Part shown: positions 1 through 8,167 of the stretch, in pieces
Layout: each line of letters starts with the position of its first letter
How positions within the stretch are numbered: the stretch's first letter is position 1
IMG/VR virus record: IMGVR_UViG_3300012354_000002
Span: 1-43,421 of that record
Source of the DNA: a virus
DNA length: 43,421 nt
Direction: 5' to 3' (one strand)
The notes under the pieces: model-generated
The model's input: only the letters and a program-made list of their open reading frames with translations
Databases searched by the model: none
Told to the model about the DNA's origin: nothing
Translations under genes and position numbers: made by a program

Positions 1-56
1 CGCGGACCATTACGTGGTCCGGTTGGTGCAAGGTCGAGGACTGGCGGGCGGCTTAG
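1..56 (+). CDS. 3' fragment of the gene that is whole at 43194-43418
   Basis: This encodes the last 17 residues of the 74-aa protein that is complete at the right end of the window, ending at TAG 54-56. It is not a separate gene; it is here because the terminal 59 bases are duplicated. On the circle this gene runs convergent with the minus-strand holin-like gene and their stop codons overlap by two bases. Confidence 0.95.
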   Translation, partial: RTITWSGWCKVEDWRAA

Positions 57-59
57 CCA
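1..59. repeat. 59-bp terminal direct repeat, left copy
   Basis: The first 59 bases are identical to the last 59 (43363-43421). The repeat lies within the 3' end of a plus-strand gene, including its TAG stop at 54-56, so the ends can be joined without disturbing any reading frame. This is what a circular contig or a circularly permuted genome gives after assembly; a true short terminal repeat is less likely because it would split a gene. Confidence 0.97.
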
Positions 60-301
60 GCCCTGAAGAGGGCGCGCCAGTCGAGTCCGGCCAGAAGGAA
101 ATGCTGGCCCAACCACAGCCATAAGCCCAGGCCGATGAAGTAGATCGGCGGGGCCGACTGGATGACCGGACGTAGATGCGCGGTCAACTCGTTGTGCGAA
201 TGGTTGACCAGCGTCCAGGTTTCGAGGACGAAGAAGAACGCGATCCATGCCAGCCAGGCGACAGTCCAGCCATCGAACTTCCAGGCAGACCAGTTAACCA
301 T
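53..301 (-). CDS. small two-helix membrane protein, holin candidate
   Basis: The 82-aa product begins MVNWSAWKFDGWTVAW and has two strongly hydrophobic stretches, about residues 11-28 and 52-72, separated by a polar segment rich in His and Asn. A short protein with two membrane helices, immediately after another small membrane protein at the distal end of the late region, is the usual setting of phage holins, which release the endolysin by permeabilising the membrane. The ATG at 301 lies inside the 3' end of the upstream gene (8-bp overlap), implying coupled translation. The reading frame stays open upstream to 487, but that part is a shadow of the neighbouring gene. The endolysin candidate is far away at 31 kb, so the lysis role is inferred from topology only. 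Confidence 0.7.
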   Translation of the reverse strand: MVNWSAWKFDGWTVAWLAWIAFFFVLETWTLVNHSHNELTAHLRPVIQSAPPIYFIGLGLWLWLGQHFLLAGLDWRALFRAG

Positions 302-500
302 TCCCGCCTCCGGTCTTGAATCCGAACCAGGCCGCGGCCAGTCCAGCCACAGGACTGGCCGACAGCGCCGTCCAGAACTGCCAGCGCTTAGCGCCCCGCG
401 CCTCAAGCGCATCCAGGCGAAGGTTGGCCACCGCGATGTGCGTGTCCACCTTCTTGTCGACCGCCACCAGCAAGTCGTAGATCTCATCCGTAGTCTTCAC
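294..500 (-). CDS. small membrane-anchored protein, holin-accessory-like
   Basis: The 68-aa protein has a charged helical N-terminal half (about residues 1-40, with heptad-like Leu/Val spacing) and one hydrophobic segment at about 41-60, ending in a Gly-rich tail. This order resembles XhlA-type holin accessory proteins, which place an amphipathic helix before one membrane span; that is a resemblance in layout, not in sequence. Start is GTG at 500 with an AGGTG-type ribosome site seven bases upstream. It follows the tail protein gene by three bases and overlaps the next membrane gene by eight, so the two probably act as a pair in lysis. Confidence 0.7.
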   Translation of the reverse strand: MKTTDEIYDLLVAVDKKVDTHIAVANLRLDALEARGAKRWQFWTALSASPVAGLAAAWFGFKTGGGNG

Positions 501-503
501 GCT

Positions 504-2378
504 CTACACCTGCTTCAGGATGACGTTCAGCGTGCCGCCGAACTTGTTCGACGCCGACAACCCCACGTCCTGCCGGAACTGGGCACGCGTGACCTCGGCC
601 TGATAGTTGATGCCCAACACCCTGTCCTGCACCGTCACCTGCTCCGAACGCCGCGCCAACGCCTGCAACGGCAGAAACCGGTCCCTCGCATACCCCAGAT
701 AGCCGACCTCCGGCTGGCCGATCGGGGTTTCCCGATCCCAACACATCAACGGCAACGTCACCTCGGGGAATCTGGTCGGCACAGGCTTCGCCTTCATCTG
801 CCAGCTGCGCAACAGCACACCATTCCCAGCGCCGGCGTCCCGCAACGTGAAATGCAGGCGGAACGCCTGGCTCGCGGCCAGGCCCTGGCAGGAGAACTCG
901 TAGTTTTTGGCGCCGCCCATGATGTTGAACTCGACCGTCTCGGCTTCCGCGTTCTCAACCACCACGGTCAGCACCGAATCGACGCCACCCACCACAGGGA
1001 AGTCGCCCTCCACCGTGATGTAGTGCAACCGCTTAGGCTCGGTCGTGCCGAAGCGGGCCCACGAAGTGGTTAACGTGGCCGTGTTCGGCGCGTACGATGG
1101 CTGGCTGATGAGCTGACCGGCCGAGGACGTGGCGAACACGAGCCCGCCCACGTACACCTCAATGTCGGTCAGCTCATCGCTGGGATCAGCGCCCACACCC
1201 GTGCCCGCGCAGGCATAGGCGTAGCCGCCAACCTGATCGATGGACGTGGACAAGTCAATCCACCACACGCTGTCCCGCGCCCCCACGTAGATGAGCGTCC
1301 CGTCGCCCGTGAGCGACGTGCACGGGGTGTCCTTGATGAGCAGTGTCCCCATCTGCGGTTGGCCGTACGGGGTGAACGAGCCCACGCGGCAGCCGTTGGT
1401 GGTGGCTAGCGCGAACAGGGAACCCACATAGAAGAAGACGTCGTTGACGAGTTCCCGCGGCGGCATGCGCAGCTGCACCACGGGCGGGCCCAACACGATG
1501 GTGCCGGCCGACTCGGCCACCGACATGGATGACACGTCGGATCGGGTACCGCTGTAGCCGCTGAGGTAGATGCCGTTCGGGCCTTCCGACACCGACGTGT
1601 AGATGTAGTCGGTGCTGGGGTTGATGTAGTGGGCCGCACCCACCGCAACGGGCGGCACCGAAGGGTTGGGGTCCAGCTCGTACACCTTGTTGGCGACACA
1701 CACGATCAGCCGTTGCTTGGCGAACCCCATCGTGACTGGGCCGGTGAAGGTGAGGGTGTGCGTGTTGGTGGCCACGCCCGCCGAGTTGACCCGGTAGATC
1801 TTGTCTGCGATGGCGACATACACGTTCACGCCATCCGTGGTCATGGCGGTCGGGACACCCGACGCGCCCAACGTGATGGTTGTGGACCCGGTCAGGCCGG
1901 GCAGGGTGGCCGCGAAGATCTGGTTGGCGCTGGTGCTGGCTGTCACCAGCTTCGGCGTGCTCGCCCACGTGACCTGCTCGCACAGGCCGCGGCCCAGCGC
2001 GGCCGACGTGAACTGGCCGGCGATGCCCAGCTCGCCCGGCACATGTGGGTAGGCAGCCGACGACGTATCAAAGCGGATACGTGAGACGTCGGGGTCTCCC
2101 GAGTCGATGTAGCGCTGGCCGGCGCCACCGTGGAAGCTGGACTGGCTGCGCAGCCACCAGTCACCGAAGCTGTTTTCGCCCGCCTGCTGCGAACTGTCGA
2201 ACTGTTCCTTCTCCGAGGTGCGCAGGTCGTACAGGAGCGGGTCCTCCTGCGACGGGTCCACCCGGAACGGGATGCCGCCGATCACGACGTCGGGCTGCGT
2301 GCGGCCCTGCTCGATGAGCGCCAGCAACTGCCCGGAAAGTACGACCGGAACCGTTGGGGGCAGGGTGTTGGTGGCCAC
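504..2378 (-). CDS. large virion/tail protein with propeller-like repeats
   Basis: A product of about 624 aa when started at the GTG at 2378, whose G is shared with the TAG of the upstream fibre gene. The frame stays open to 2828, but the extra N-terminal 150 residues are Arg- and His-rich shadow sequence opposite a real gene, so I reject that start. From about residue 110 to 400 the sequence is a run of short hydrophobic beta-strand-like units with recurring Val-Tyr-Val and Ile-Tyr patterns, as in beta-propeller tail proteins (for example GVNVYVAIADKIYRVN). The last 100 residues are a different, likely capping, domain. No enzyme motif is visible. Its position next to the repeat fibre suggests a tail-tip or host-contact protein. 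Function is inferred. Confidence 0.75.
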   Translation of the reverse strand: MATNTLPPTVPVVLSGQLLALIEQGRTQPDVVIGGIPFRVDPSQEDPLLYDLRTSEKEQFDSSQQAGENSFGDWWLRSQSSFHGGAGQRYIDSGDPDVSRIRFDTSSAAYPHVPGELGIAGQFTSAALGRGLCEQVTWASTPKLVTASTSANQIFAATLPGLTGSTTITLGASGVPTAMTTDGVNVYVAIADKIYRVNSAGVATNTHTLTFTGPVTMGFAKQRLIVCVANKVYELDPNPSVPPVAVGAAHYINPSTDYIYTSVSEGPNGIYLSGYSGTRSDVSSMSVAESAGTIVLGPPVVQLRMPPRELVNDVFFYVGSLFALATTNGCRVGSFTPYGQPQMGTLLIKDTPCTSLTGDGTLIYVGARDSVWWIDLSTSIDQVGGYAYACAGTGVGADPSDELTDIEVYVGGLVFATSSAGQLISQPSYAPNTATLTTSWARFGTTEPKRLHYITVEGDFPVVGGVDSVLTVVVENAEAETVEFNIMGGAKNYEFSCQGLAASQAFRLHFTLRDAGAGNGVLLRSWQMKAKPVPTRFPEVTLPLMCWDRETPIGQPEVGYLGYARDRFLPLQALARRSEQVTVQDRVLGINYQAEVTRAQFRQDVGLSASNKFGGTLNVILKQV

Positions 2379-3871
2379 TATGTCACCGTCCACTCCACCG
2401 ACATGTACGACTGATTCTCGCTTATCACGTTGGTGTTTATTGAGCCGCCCGCATTGTGCCAGGCCTCCAGGCGGATGATGTCGCCAGCCGAACAGTCCGT
2501 GGTGATGGACCGGGCCGGAACGACAAGGTTGACGGACGAGTCGTTGGCTACCGCGCACGAGCCCCGTGCGATCGGGGACCCGTTGCGGGTCCACCGCACC
2601 TGCCGACCGCCGCCCACCGCAGCATCGAACGCCATCCCGCCCCGCAGCTTGTACTTGCCCGACCAGCCCGTGGGGATCACATACTCGGCGGCGTTCGCGG
2701 CGTGCCCGTTGTGCGAGTCGTAGTCTTCGGTTTGGAACAGTAGCGCCGTGAACGTGCTGGACCCGATCGACTGGAGGGTGCTTTGCCGCAGCTCCGCCCG
2801 CGGCACGAACGGTGCGGTACGCACCCACGCCGACCCGTTGTAGCGGTACATCATGCGCTCAGCCGCAACCCACACAAGCTGATCAGTGATGGGGCTCACC
2901 ACGTCGGTGGTGGCGTCCACCTCGATGATGGCGCGCTTCCCGCCGTAAGCAGTGACTTGTCCCACCGCCGCCAGGTTGGCGGCCGTCACGTCGCCCGACG
3001 CGGTGACAGTTCCAGCGGTCACCGTGCCCGTCAAAGTCGAGGTGCCGTCCACGATCAGGTTCGCGTCAGTGTCGATGTTGCCGTTGGCGTGGATCGTGCC
3101 CGTCGCCGTCACGTTGCCGGAGGCGGTGACCGTCGGTGCGCTCACCGTTCCGGAAGCGGTGACGGTGGTGGTGCTGACGCCACCGTTGAGGTTCGCCGCA
3201 CCCGACACGGTCACCGCGCCCCCGGCCGTGACCGCCCCATCCAACTGGGTGGTGCCGCGGCTGCGCAGCCCCGGCCGCGTCGAGGCGCTGGGCGTGAGGT
3301 CAACGGTGCCATCGTTGAATACCTGCACCCGGTCCGTGCCGGACTGCTGGAGCAGGAACCCGCGGCGGTCAACGTCGCCCGCCGTGTTCTTGTGCACGAA
3401 CCCGTCCCGCGCCGACGCGTTGTCGGCCACCGACTCGTAGGAGGCGGTCACGCCAACCGGTAGGGCATCGGTGAAGTTGGATTTGTGGGCGCCCCGGAAC
3501 GTCTTGTCCTGCACCGTCTGGGCGCCCTGCGTGCCCACCACCACCCCGGTCACGCCGTGGGCGTTGGTGGCCGCCATGTGCTGCTCTGTGCGGTTGAAGA
3601 AGTCCGCGGGCACCGGATGCTCGAACGAGACGCCGGCACCGTGCGAAGTGGCGGCCGTGCCACCCTGCCCGCGAGCGATGGTCAGGACCGCCCCGGCCAC
3701 GTTGGTGACCCGCACGATCTCCGCCGAGGCGGTCCCCTTCTCCAGCTCGCCCCAGAACGGGGCGGCAGGCCAGCCCGTGTAGGAGGCCACCGTGAAGGTG
3801 AGATCGGATGGCCCGACCGGCGCCGCGGTCGTGGCCGTGGATGCCGTGTTGACGTAGTTCTCGCCGCTCAC
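2378..3871 (-). CDS. tail fibre / receptor-binding protein with VTASG repeats
   Basis: The 497-aa protein has three visible parts. Residues about 1-110 resemble a fibre-attachment domain and include the sequence FFNRTEQHMAATNAHG, a type of pattern common where fibres meet the particle. Residues about 205-310 are a low-complexity stretch of short beta repeats of the form VTASGxVxAxTVTASG, which would form a trimeric beta shaft. Residues about 345-497 form a compact C-terminal domain rich in aromatics (EYVIPTGWSGKYKLRGGMAF), likely the host-binding head with a jelly-roll fold. ATG start; its start overlaps the stop of the upstream gene (ATGA), and its stop overlaps the next gene, giving a tightly coupled tail module. 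Specificity for a host receptor is inferred. Confidence 0.8.
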   Translation of the reverse strand: MSGENYVNTASTATTAAPVGPSDLTFTVASYTGWPAAPFWGELEKGTASAEIVRVTNVAGAVLTIARGQGGTAATSHGAGVSFEHPVPADFFNRTEQHMAATNAHGVTGVVVGTQGAQTVQDKTFRGAHKSNFTDALPVGVTASYESVADNASARDGFVHKNTAGDVDRRGFLLQQSGTDRVQVFNDGTVDLTPSASTRPGLRSRGTTQLDGAVTAGGAVTVSGAANLNGGVSTTTVTASGTVSAPTVTASGNVTATGTIHANGNIDTDANLIVDGTSTLTGTVTAGTVTASGDVTAANLAAVGQVTAYGGKRAIIEVDATTDVVSPITDQLVWVAAERMMYRYNGSAWVRTAPFVPRAELRQSTLQSIGSSTFTALLFQTEDYDSHNGHAANAAEYVIPTGWSGKYKLRGGMAFDAAVGGGRQVRWTRNGSPIARGSCAVANDSSVNLVVPARSITTDCSAGDIIRLEAWHNAGGSINTNVISENQSYMSVEWTVT

Positions 3872-4776
3872 GATGCCAGCTCCTTGTGGGGGCGGACCGG
3901 CCAGCGGTCCAACAGTTTGCGGCGCTCGACGCTCAGCCTCTGCGCGAACAGCTCCTGGAAACGCCTCGATGCGGCAGTCGCAGACCAGCCCTGCAAGGCG
4001 CGCGAACGCTCACCCTGCTCAACCGAGGCCTGCTGGGTACGTGCCGCCTCCGGCGACAGAATCAGTTGCGACTTCGCGAACAGACCCGGCAGATCCGAGG
4101 CCGTAGACGGCAAGCCGGTGGACGCCCACGTGGCCGCCAGATTGGCGGGGTCGGGCACGACAACCGCGGCGCGATAGGTGACCCGCATCGTCACCCCCGA
4201 CAAGCCCAGCGGATACAACCGCAGATACCTTTTGCCGTCCGTGTTGGTGACATCCACCGTCCAAGACTGGATAGCCCGATGCATCTGCGTCGGGCCCAAG
4301 TCCTCCAAGGTCACGTTCAACACCGAATCGCAGTTCGCCGGCAGTTCATAGTTGGACTGCTGCGGAGTGGTCACGTACTCGGCTTCCGCGACGGCGAACA
4401 AGTCTTCGGAGATGGCGTTGATGCCCTCCACCAGTTTCCGCGCGACCTGATAGCGGGCCCAGATCGGATTCACAATCACCCTACTGTTGGGGGGTATTGT
4501 GTCACTGGCCGCGGTGCCCAGTTGCGCCCGAAACCAGGGCGGACAGGTGGTGGTAGAACCGTCCAGCGCGTAATGGGAGACGTGCACGATCTCACCAGTC
4601 GACAGCTCGATGTGGGTGTCGGACAAGTCGGTGGCCACATCGGCGAGCTGGATGCCGACGATGGCGTTCGCGTCGTTGCGGGCCCAGCCGACGAACGTGC
4701 CGGTCCGTTCCGGGCTGGTCGAGTATTGGCGGAGGTCGCCCACGACCTCTTCCGCCAGCTCGCCTAACGTAGTCAT
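3868..4776 (-). CDS. structural protein, possible head-tail adaptor
   Basis: The 302-aa product starts MTTLGELAEEVVGDLRQYST, which resembles the N-termini of phage connector or adaptor proteins that begin with a short helix of the type LxxLxxxVxxxL. The middle is beta-rich (GEIVHVSHYALDGSTTTC) and the C-terminal third is helical with QxxxExxRxRALQGW and a basic end. No catalytic motif is seen. It overlaps the fibre gene by four bases (ATGA), so the two are co-translated. In short-tailed phages a protein in this position commonly attaches the tail to the portal, but I cannot assign the family. Call is inference from context. Confidence 0.65.
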   Translation of the reverse strand: MTTLGELAEEVVGDLRQYSTSPERTGTFVGWARNDANAIVGIQLADVATDLSDTHIELSTGEIVHVSHYALDGSTTTCPPWFRAQLGTAASDTIPPNSRVIVNPIWARYQVARKLVEGINAISEDLFAVAEAEYVTTPQQSNYELPANCDSVLNVTLEDLGPTQMHRAIQSWTVDVTNTDGKRYLRLYPLGLSGVTMRVTYRAAVVVPDPANLAATWASTGLPSTASDLPGLFAKSQLILSPEAARTQQASVEQGERSRALQGWSATAASRRFQELFAQRLSVERRKLLDRWPVRPHKELAS

Positions 4777-4779
4777 CGC

Positions 4780-5061
4780 CTATGCACCGGTCGCAATCTT
4801 GGATGCCTCGACAGCGGTACGCCGAATCGACTTCGGCTGAATGCCCTGCTTCCGCACCTTGCGGTACTCGGCCAGATTGGCTTCGAGCCGGCGATTGGCA
4901 TCGACCACGTCACCGACGAGAGTCGACAGGTTGGCGGAGCGAGCACACTCGCCCCACGTTTCGTGATCTTTGGTCGGGCATCCGCTCCGACAGTTCTCAC
5001 CCGGCAAGAGTCTCAACCTCAAATCCGTAGCTAAGCCACAGGTTTTTGACGGCGGGATCAT
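4780..5061 (-). CDS. small Cys-containing structural-region protein
   Basis: The core of this product is about 75 aa, reading GENCRSGCPTKDHETWGECA and then a helical, basic C-terminus. The three close cysteines (CxxxCxxxxxxxxxxC) could bind metal; I recall short proteins of this pattern in structural regions of actinobacteriophages but cannot name a function. The start is uncertain. ATG at 5061 overlaps the upstream gene by 65 bases; TTG at 5007 overlaps it by only 11 and gives the conserved-looking core, so I favour 5007. Only three bases separate the end from the next gene. Confidence 0.6.
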   Translation of the reverse strand: MIPPSKTCGLATDLRLRLLPGENCRSGCPTKDHETWGECARSANLSTLVGDVVDANRRLEANLAEYRKVRKQGIQPKSIRRTAVEASKIATGA

Positions 5062-5869
5062 CGGTCGTGTTCACGTGCCCGCCATACCAAATGTACTTGG
5101 TGCCGAAAGGGATAGCGCCGTAACTGTCGGAGCCCGGCGACCTGCTGCCCTGCGCTGTCGTGAACAGGCCGGCCTCGTCACCGAACACCGTCGCCTCACG
5201 ATAGGTGCTCGTAGAGAGCGAGCCCTTCAACGTTCGCTTCTCCCGGATGGTGGGCATCACCAGGCGCCAAACCTCTTGAACCACCACGGGAACAGGCGGG
5301 GTCGGGGTGAACGAGAACCGTCCACGGACGAGCAGCGGAACATCCTTGAATCGTTGAATCGTCCTGAACATCGGCGGCCATACGGCCGAAGGAACAGGTG
5401 TCGTCGTCGGTAGTAGCGTGAAGAACATGCCACCACGAACGGCCGGCAGAATGACACGCCTACGTTTCACGGCGCCAGGCGTGGAAGTCAAGGTCCGCGG
5501 TGTCGGGGCGAAGTCGCCCCGCCTCGCCGGGAAGGCGAGCGGGCGACGCCGTGTCCACATGCGCGGCACGCCACTCGGCGATACAGGCGCTTGCCCTGCC
5601 AACGGAACCGTGAAGAACGACGAGTCCCGCCTGATGCCAGGCGGCCGAGTTCTACGTGACAGGAACTGTGACAGGTTGGGTGGCGCCGAAGGGGCCTGGC
5701 CAACCATGGGCTGCTGCTGGAAGTCGCCCGCCCTTGGTCGAACAAGCAGGCGAACCCGCTGGCGAGTTAGGCGCGGCGGAACAGGGCCTGCCCCTGCCGG
5801 TTGCGGCACGGGTGTCGCAAACCGGCGAGAGCGGCCCTTGACCGGCAAACCCCGCCAACGGTAGCCCAT
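4997..5869 (-). CDS. proline/arginine-rich repeat protein with a C-terminal structural domain
   Basis: The 290-aa protein is unusual. Residues about 10-215 are made of roughly 30-residue units rich in Pro and Arg, each with a core like RRR-x-x-x-P-x-x-RG-x-F followed by Pro/Thr/Val runs (for example RRVILPAVRGGMFFTLLP and RRRPLAFPARRGDFAPTP). Residues about 225-290 form an ordinary compact domain, ending YIWYGGHVNTTDDPAVKN and a short tail. The base composition of the repeats matches the neighbours. Its place between tail and decoration-type genes makes it a virion component by inference; the repeats could be an extended, positively charged arm or a nucleic-acid- or cell-wall-binding tether. 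I do not recognise a named family. The ATG at 5869 is eight bases after the upstream gene's stop. Confidence 0.65.
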   Translation of the reverse strand: MGYRWRGLPVKGRSRRFATPVPQPAGAGPVPPRLTRQRVRLLVRPRAGDFQQQPMVGQAPSAPPNLSQFLSRRTRPPGIRRDSSFFTVPLAGQAPVSPSGVPRMWTRRRPLAFPARRGDFAPTPRTLTSTPGAVKRRRVILPAVRGGMFFTLLPTTTPVPSAVWPPMFRTIQRFKDVPLLVRGRFSFTPTPPVPVVVQEVWRLVMPTIREKRTLKGSLSTSTYREATVFGDEAGLFTTAQGSRSPGSDSYGAIPFGTKYIWYGGHVNTTDDPAVKNLWLSYGFEVETLAG

Positions 5870-5877
5870 CTAGCTGC

Positions 5878-6345
5878 TTACTCTTCCCACTCGACGCTTA
5901 GCACGAAGCTGTGCGAGGCCGGCAAAGCGTTGTCCCGGTTCACGAACACGACCGGGTTGGCCGTGCCCACATCGGACACGAACTCCTCCAGCAGCTCCCA
6001 CGGCAGATCCACGCCCGACTGGGTGTTGAAGCTGACACGGAACTGGTCGGCCGCCGCCAGCGTCGGCACGACAGACCAGACTGTGTCCATGCCGGTGATG
6101 CCGGAAGCCGCGGAGCGCGGGTCTAGTCTCTGGCCGGCGACCGTGGTGGTGGCTGTGCCGCGGGCCGTGCCGCGGTTGATGCTGACCGTCACCTGTTGAC
6201 TGGTTGGGGTGGTGGCGCCAGCGACCACCCCCAGAGTCACACGTCGGATCTTGCAGGCCACCGCGGCGGCCGGAACGATTGCAGCGAAAGCCGTGTCCAC
6301 GGCCAAAGCCGCGGCAGACTTCACCTGCGCTGAGTATCGAGCCAT
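5878..6345 (-). CDS. virion structural protein (unknown)
   Basis: A 155-aa beta-rich protein starting MARYSAQVKSAAALAVDTAF, with alternating hydrophobic strands (QQVTVSINRGTARGTATTTV) and ending in a Val-Glu-Trp segment. No membrane span or catalytic motif. It is preceded by GGGAGCAACT-type spacing with a ribosome site and lies in a run of Thr/Ala-rich proteins typical of tail or head-decoration genes. Co-transcribed with neighbours; gap of 15 bases to the upstream gene. I cannot choose between tail and capsid decoration. Confidence 0.65.
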   Translation of the reverse strand: MARYSAQVKSAAALAVDTAFAAIVPAAAVACKIRRVTLGVVAGATTPTSQQVTVSINRGTARGTATTTVAGQRLDPRSAASGITGMDTVWSVVPTLAAADQFRVSFNTQSGVDLPWELLEEFVSDVGTANPVVFVNRDNALPASHSFVLSVEWEE

Positions 6346-6360
6346 GTGGAGTTGCTCCCT

Positions 6361-7050
6361 TTAGAAGAATCCGCCCGAAGCGGAGATGACGTAGGCGGGC
6401 ACCGCGGGCGCCGCCGTGGACGTCGACTTGATGGAGAGGGTGCAGACGCCGCCCACGTCATGGTTGGTGGACGGGGTGAACGTCTTCGCCCCCGACGGGG
6501 TGGACGGGTTCTGCAGGTAGGCGACGGTGAGCGAAGTGAATGTGGACGACTGAATGTCGACCACCTCGGTCATCCCCGATGGGGGAGTCCACGTCAGGGC
6601 CCCGCCCCCGCTGGCCCCGTCAGTGCAGGCGATGCAGATCAGCAGATCGTTGCCGGCGTTCGGGGTGATGGTGGGTGCGCTCACCGCGCCCGCTCCGGCC
6701 GTCAACGCGTTCGGCGCCACCTGGGCGATTGTTGGCGTCGAGTCGTGGCCGGTGATGCGCAGAAGCGCGCCGGCTGAGTCGGAGCCGCCGCCGCCAGCGA
6801 ACGTGTAGTTGGCCGGCTCACTGGATGCGATGCGGTAGCCGAGGGCGATGTGCACGGTGTTGGTGCCGCCGTCGTAGCGGGACGTGGTTAACGCGGTGAA
6901 CCCGGCCGGCACGCCTTCGTTGGCGAGCGTGTCCCAGTCGGACGCGTTGATCGCGATCAGCAAGTCTCCGTTGGCGGTACCTGCCGGCACGTTGACCGTG
7001 TAGTTCACGGCCGCCGCATTCGATGCGACAGTGGCGACTGTGGCGGTCAC
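6361..7050 (-). CDS. virion structural protein, Ig-like/beta-sandwich
   Basis: The 229-aa product is almost entirely Ala, Thr, Gly, Val and Ser with regular strand-like alternation (AVNYTVNVPAGTANGDLLIA), as seen in phage Ig-like or beta-sandwich surface proteins. It starts with GTG at 7050 behind a good AAAGGTGAGG ribosome site. The C-terminus ends in a Phe-Phe pair. It is the first gene after the terminator-like hairpin that follows the capsid gene. A decoration or tail surface role fits, but nothing in the sequence proves it. Confidence 0.65.
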   Translation of the reverse strand: MTATVATVASNAAAVNYTVNVPAGTANGDLLIAINASDWDTLANEGVPAGFTALTTSRYDGGTNTVHIALGYRIASSEPANYTFAGGGGSDSAGALLRITGHDSTPTIAQVAPNALTAGAGAVSAPTITPNAGNDLLICIACTDGASGGGALTWTPPSGMTEVVDIQSSTFTSLTVAYLQNPSTPSGAKTFTPSTNHDVGGVCTLSIKSTSTAAPAVPAYVISASGGFF

Positions 7051-7081
7051 AACACCTCACCTTTCGACGCAGAGCAGAGGA

Positions 7082-7110
7082 AGGGCCCGACCCCCGAAGA
7101 GGCCGGGCCT
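7082..7110 (-). terminator. hairpin downstream of the capsid gene
   Basis: Arms AGGGCCCG (82-89) and CGGGCCT (104-110) pair with one bulged G, giving a short GC-rich stem immediately after the major capsid gene stop at 7116. There is no T-run. It could be a partial terminator or a processing site that sets the high capsid level relative to downstream genes. Confidence 0.4.
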
Positions 7111-7115
7111 GACCG

Positions 7116-8096
7116 CTACGCCTTGCCGTCGACCGCAGGCGTGGAGCCGGCGAAGAAGACGGTGTCGATGGTGGAGCTGGACTTCACGATCTGAAGAGCG
7201 TTCTCGCGGTAGCGAGACACGCCCAGCAGCGCGTACCAACCCACCCGGTAGAAGCGCTTCAGGGCGTCGATCGGGTCCGCCACGACGATGCGCACGTCGT
7301 CGCCGACAGCCTCGAACAGGGCTTCCTTGTCGATGAAGTAGGTGTTGTACACGTCGTTGGTGCCAGTCACGACGGTGCACTTCGAGTTCTCCACGAAGCG
7401 GCAACCCATGTAGTCGCCCAGCACCCGGTTGTAGATGGGCGCGGTGTCGACCATTTCGTGTGGCTGCTTCCAGGTGTTGGTGCCCGACTCCTGGAACAGG
7501 TCGTGCGCCACATCCGGGTGGATGACCACGGCCGACTTGTCGCCGAACCGCGGCATCGCGTTGCGGCGCCGCAGAAGACCCTTCGCCGTGGCGATGGCCG
7601 GAGACACGAACTTCGTGGTGGACGCGGCGGTCGGGTTGGCCAGCTGAAGACCGCCAGCCGCCATGTAGGCGACGTTCGCGGCGCCGTCCAGAACGGCACG
7701 GTAGATGGCGTCGATCGAACGGGTCGCGTTGAGACCCAGTTCCTGGCCGATCTCGCCGGCAGCGGACTGAGACCAGTCGGTCCGGCGCAGAAGGTGCGTG
7801 TCGACGATCGCGTTGCCGTACTCCTGCATCGTCACGTTGAACTGGCGGTCGGCCGGCGCGGCAACCGAGTCCACATCGAGCGACTCGGACAGCGGCGTGG
7901 TAGCCAGGGCCAGCTCGCCGCGAATCGTCTTGGTGACGACCTTGCCGGGGTAGGACTGTCGCTCGGGCTTCGAGTCGGTGAAGGCCCGGAAGACGGGCTC
8001 TTCCCGGAGATACGTCGCCACCTCAAGGTCGAGGGCGGTGGCGACGCGAGTGGTCCACGAGGTGGTGGTGTTGAGGGTTCCCTGGGGAACAGGCAT
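7116..8096 (-). CDS. major capsid protein (HK97-fold, N4-gp56-like)
   Basis: The 326-aa protein forms the head shell by inference. It reads like N4-gp56-type or HK97-fold capsid proteins: an N-terminal helical arm (ATALDLEVATYLREEPVF), a basic strand region with KVVTKTIRGELALATTPLSE, a long helical stretch ending in RSIDAIYRAVLDGAANVAYM, an A-domain with FGDKSAVVIHPDVAHDLFQ, and a C-terminal strand set (YYVGWYALLGV-like, here RVGWYALLGVSRYRENALQI). Length is normal for the family. A scaffold gene lies directly upstream in the operon and a hairpin directly downstream, the usual arrangement. ATG at 8096 with AAAGGATGAGCC upstream. The family name is from memory of the pattern; capsid identity itself is well supported by context. 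Confidence 0.85.
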   Translation of the reverse strand: MPVPQGTLNTTTSWTTRVATALDLEVATYLREEPVFRAFTDSKPERQSYPGKVVTKTIRGELALATTPLSESLDVDSVAAPADRQFNVTMQEYGNAIVDTHLLRRTDWSQSAAGEIGQELGLNATRSIDAIYRAVLDGAANVAYMAAGGLQLANPTAASTTKFVSPAIATAKGLLRRRNAMPRFGDKSAVVIHPDVAHDLFQESGTNTWKQPHEMVDTAPIYNRVLGDYMGCRFVENSKCTVVTGTNDVYNTYFIDKEALFEAVGDDVRIVVADPIDALKRFYRVGWYALLGVSRYRENALQIVKSSSTIDTVFFAGSTPAVDGKA

Positions 8097-8167
8097 GGCT
8101 CATCCTTTGGAGGGGATCGGTCGACCGAATCAGGGAGATCCGGTCTTCCTGGAGCCGCCTGAGGCTT

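Noticed and set aside
162-1073. Long plus-strand open frames opposite the tail protein gene (and many similar ones across the late region)
   Set aside because: They mirror the minus-strand genes, are Arg/His/Pro-rich, have no ribosome sites and appear because of high GC; the minus-strand frames carry real domain patterns.
504-3871. A tail-assembly-chaperone programmed frameshift or tape measure
   Set aside because: No slippery-sequence overlapping pair and no helical tape-measure pattern was found; the giant protein is not coiled-coil and follows the portal.
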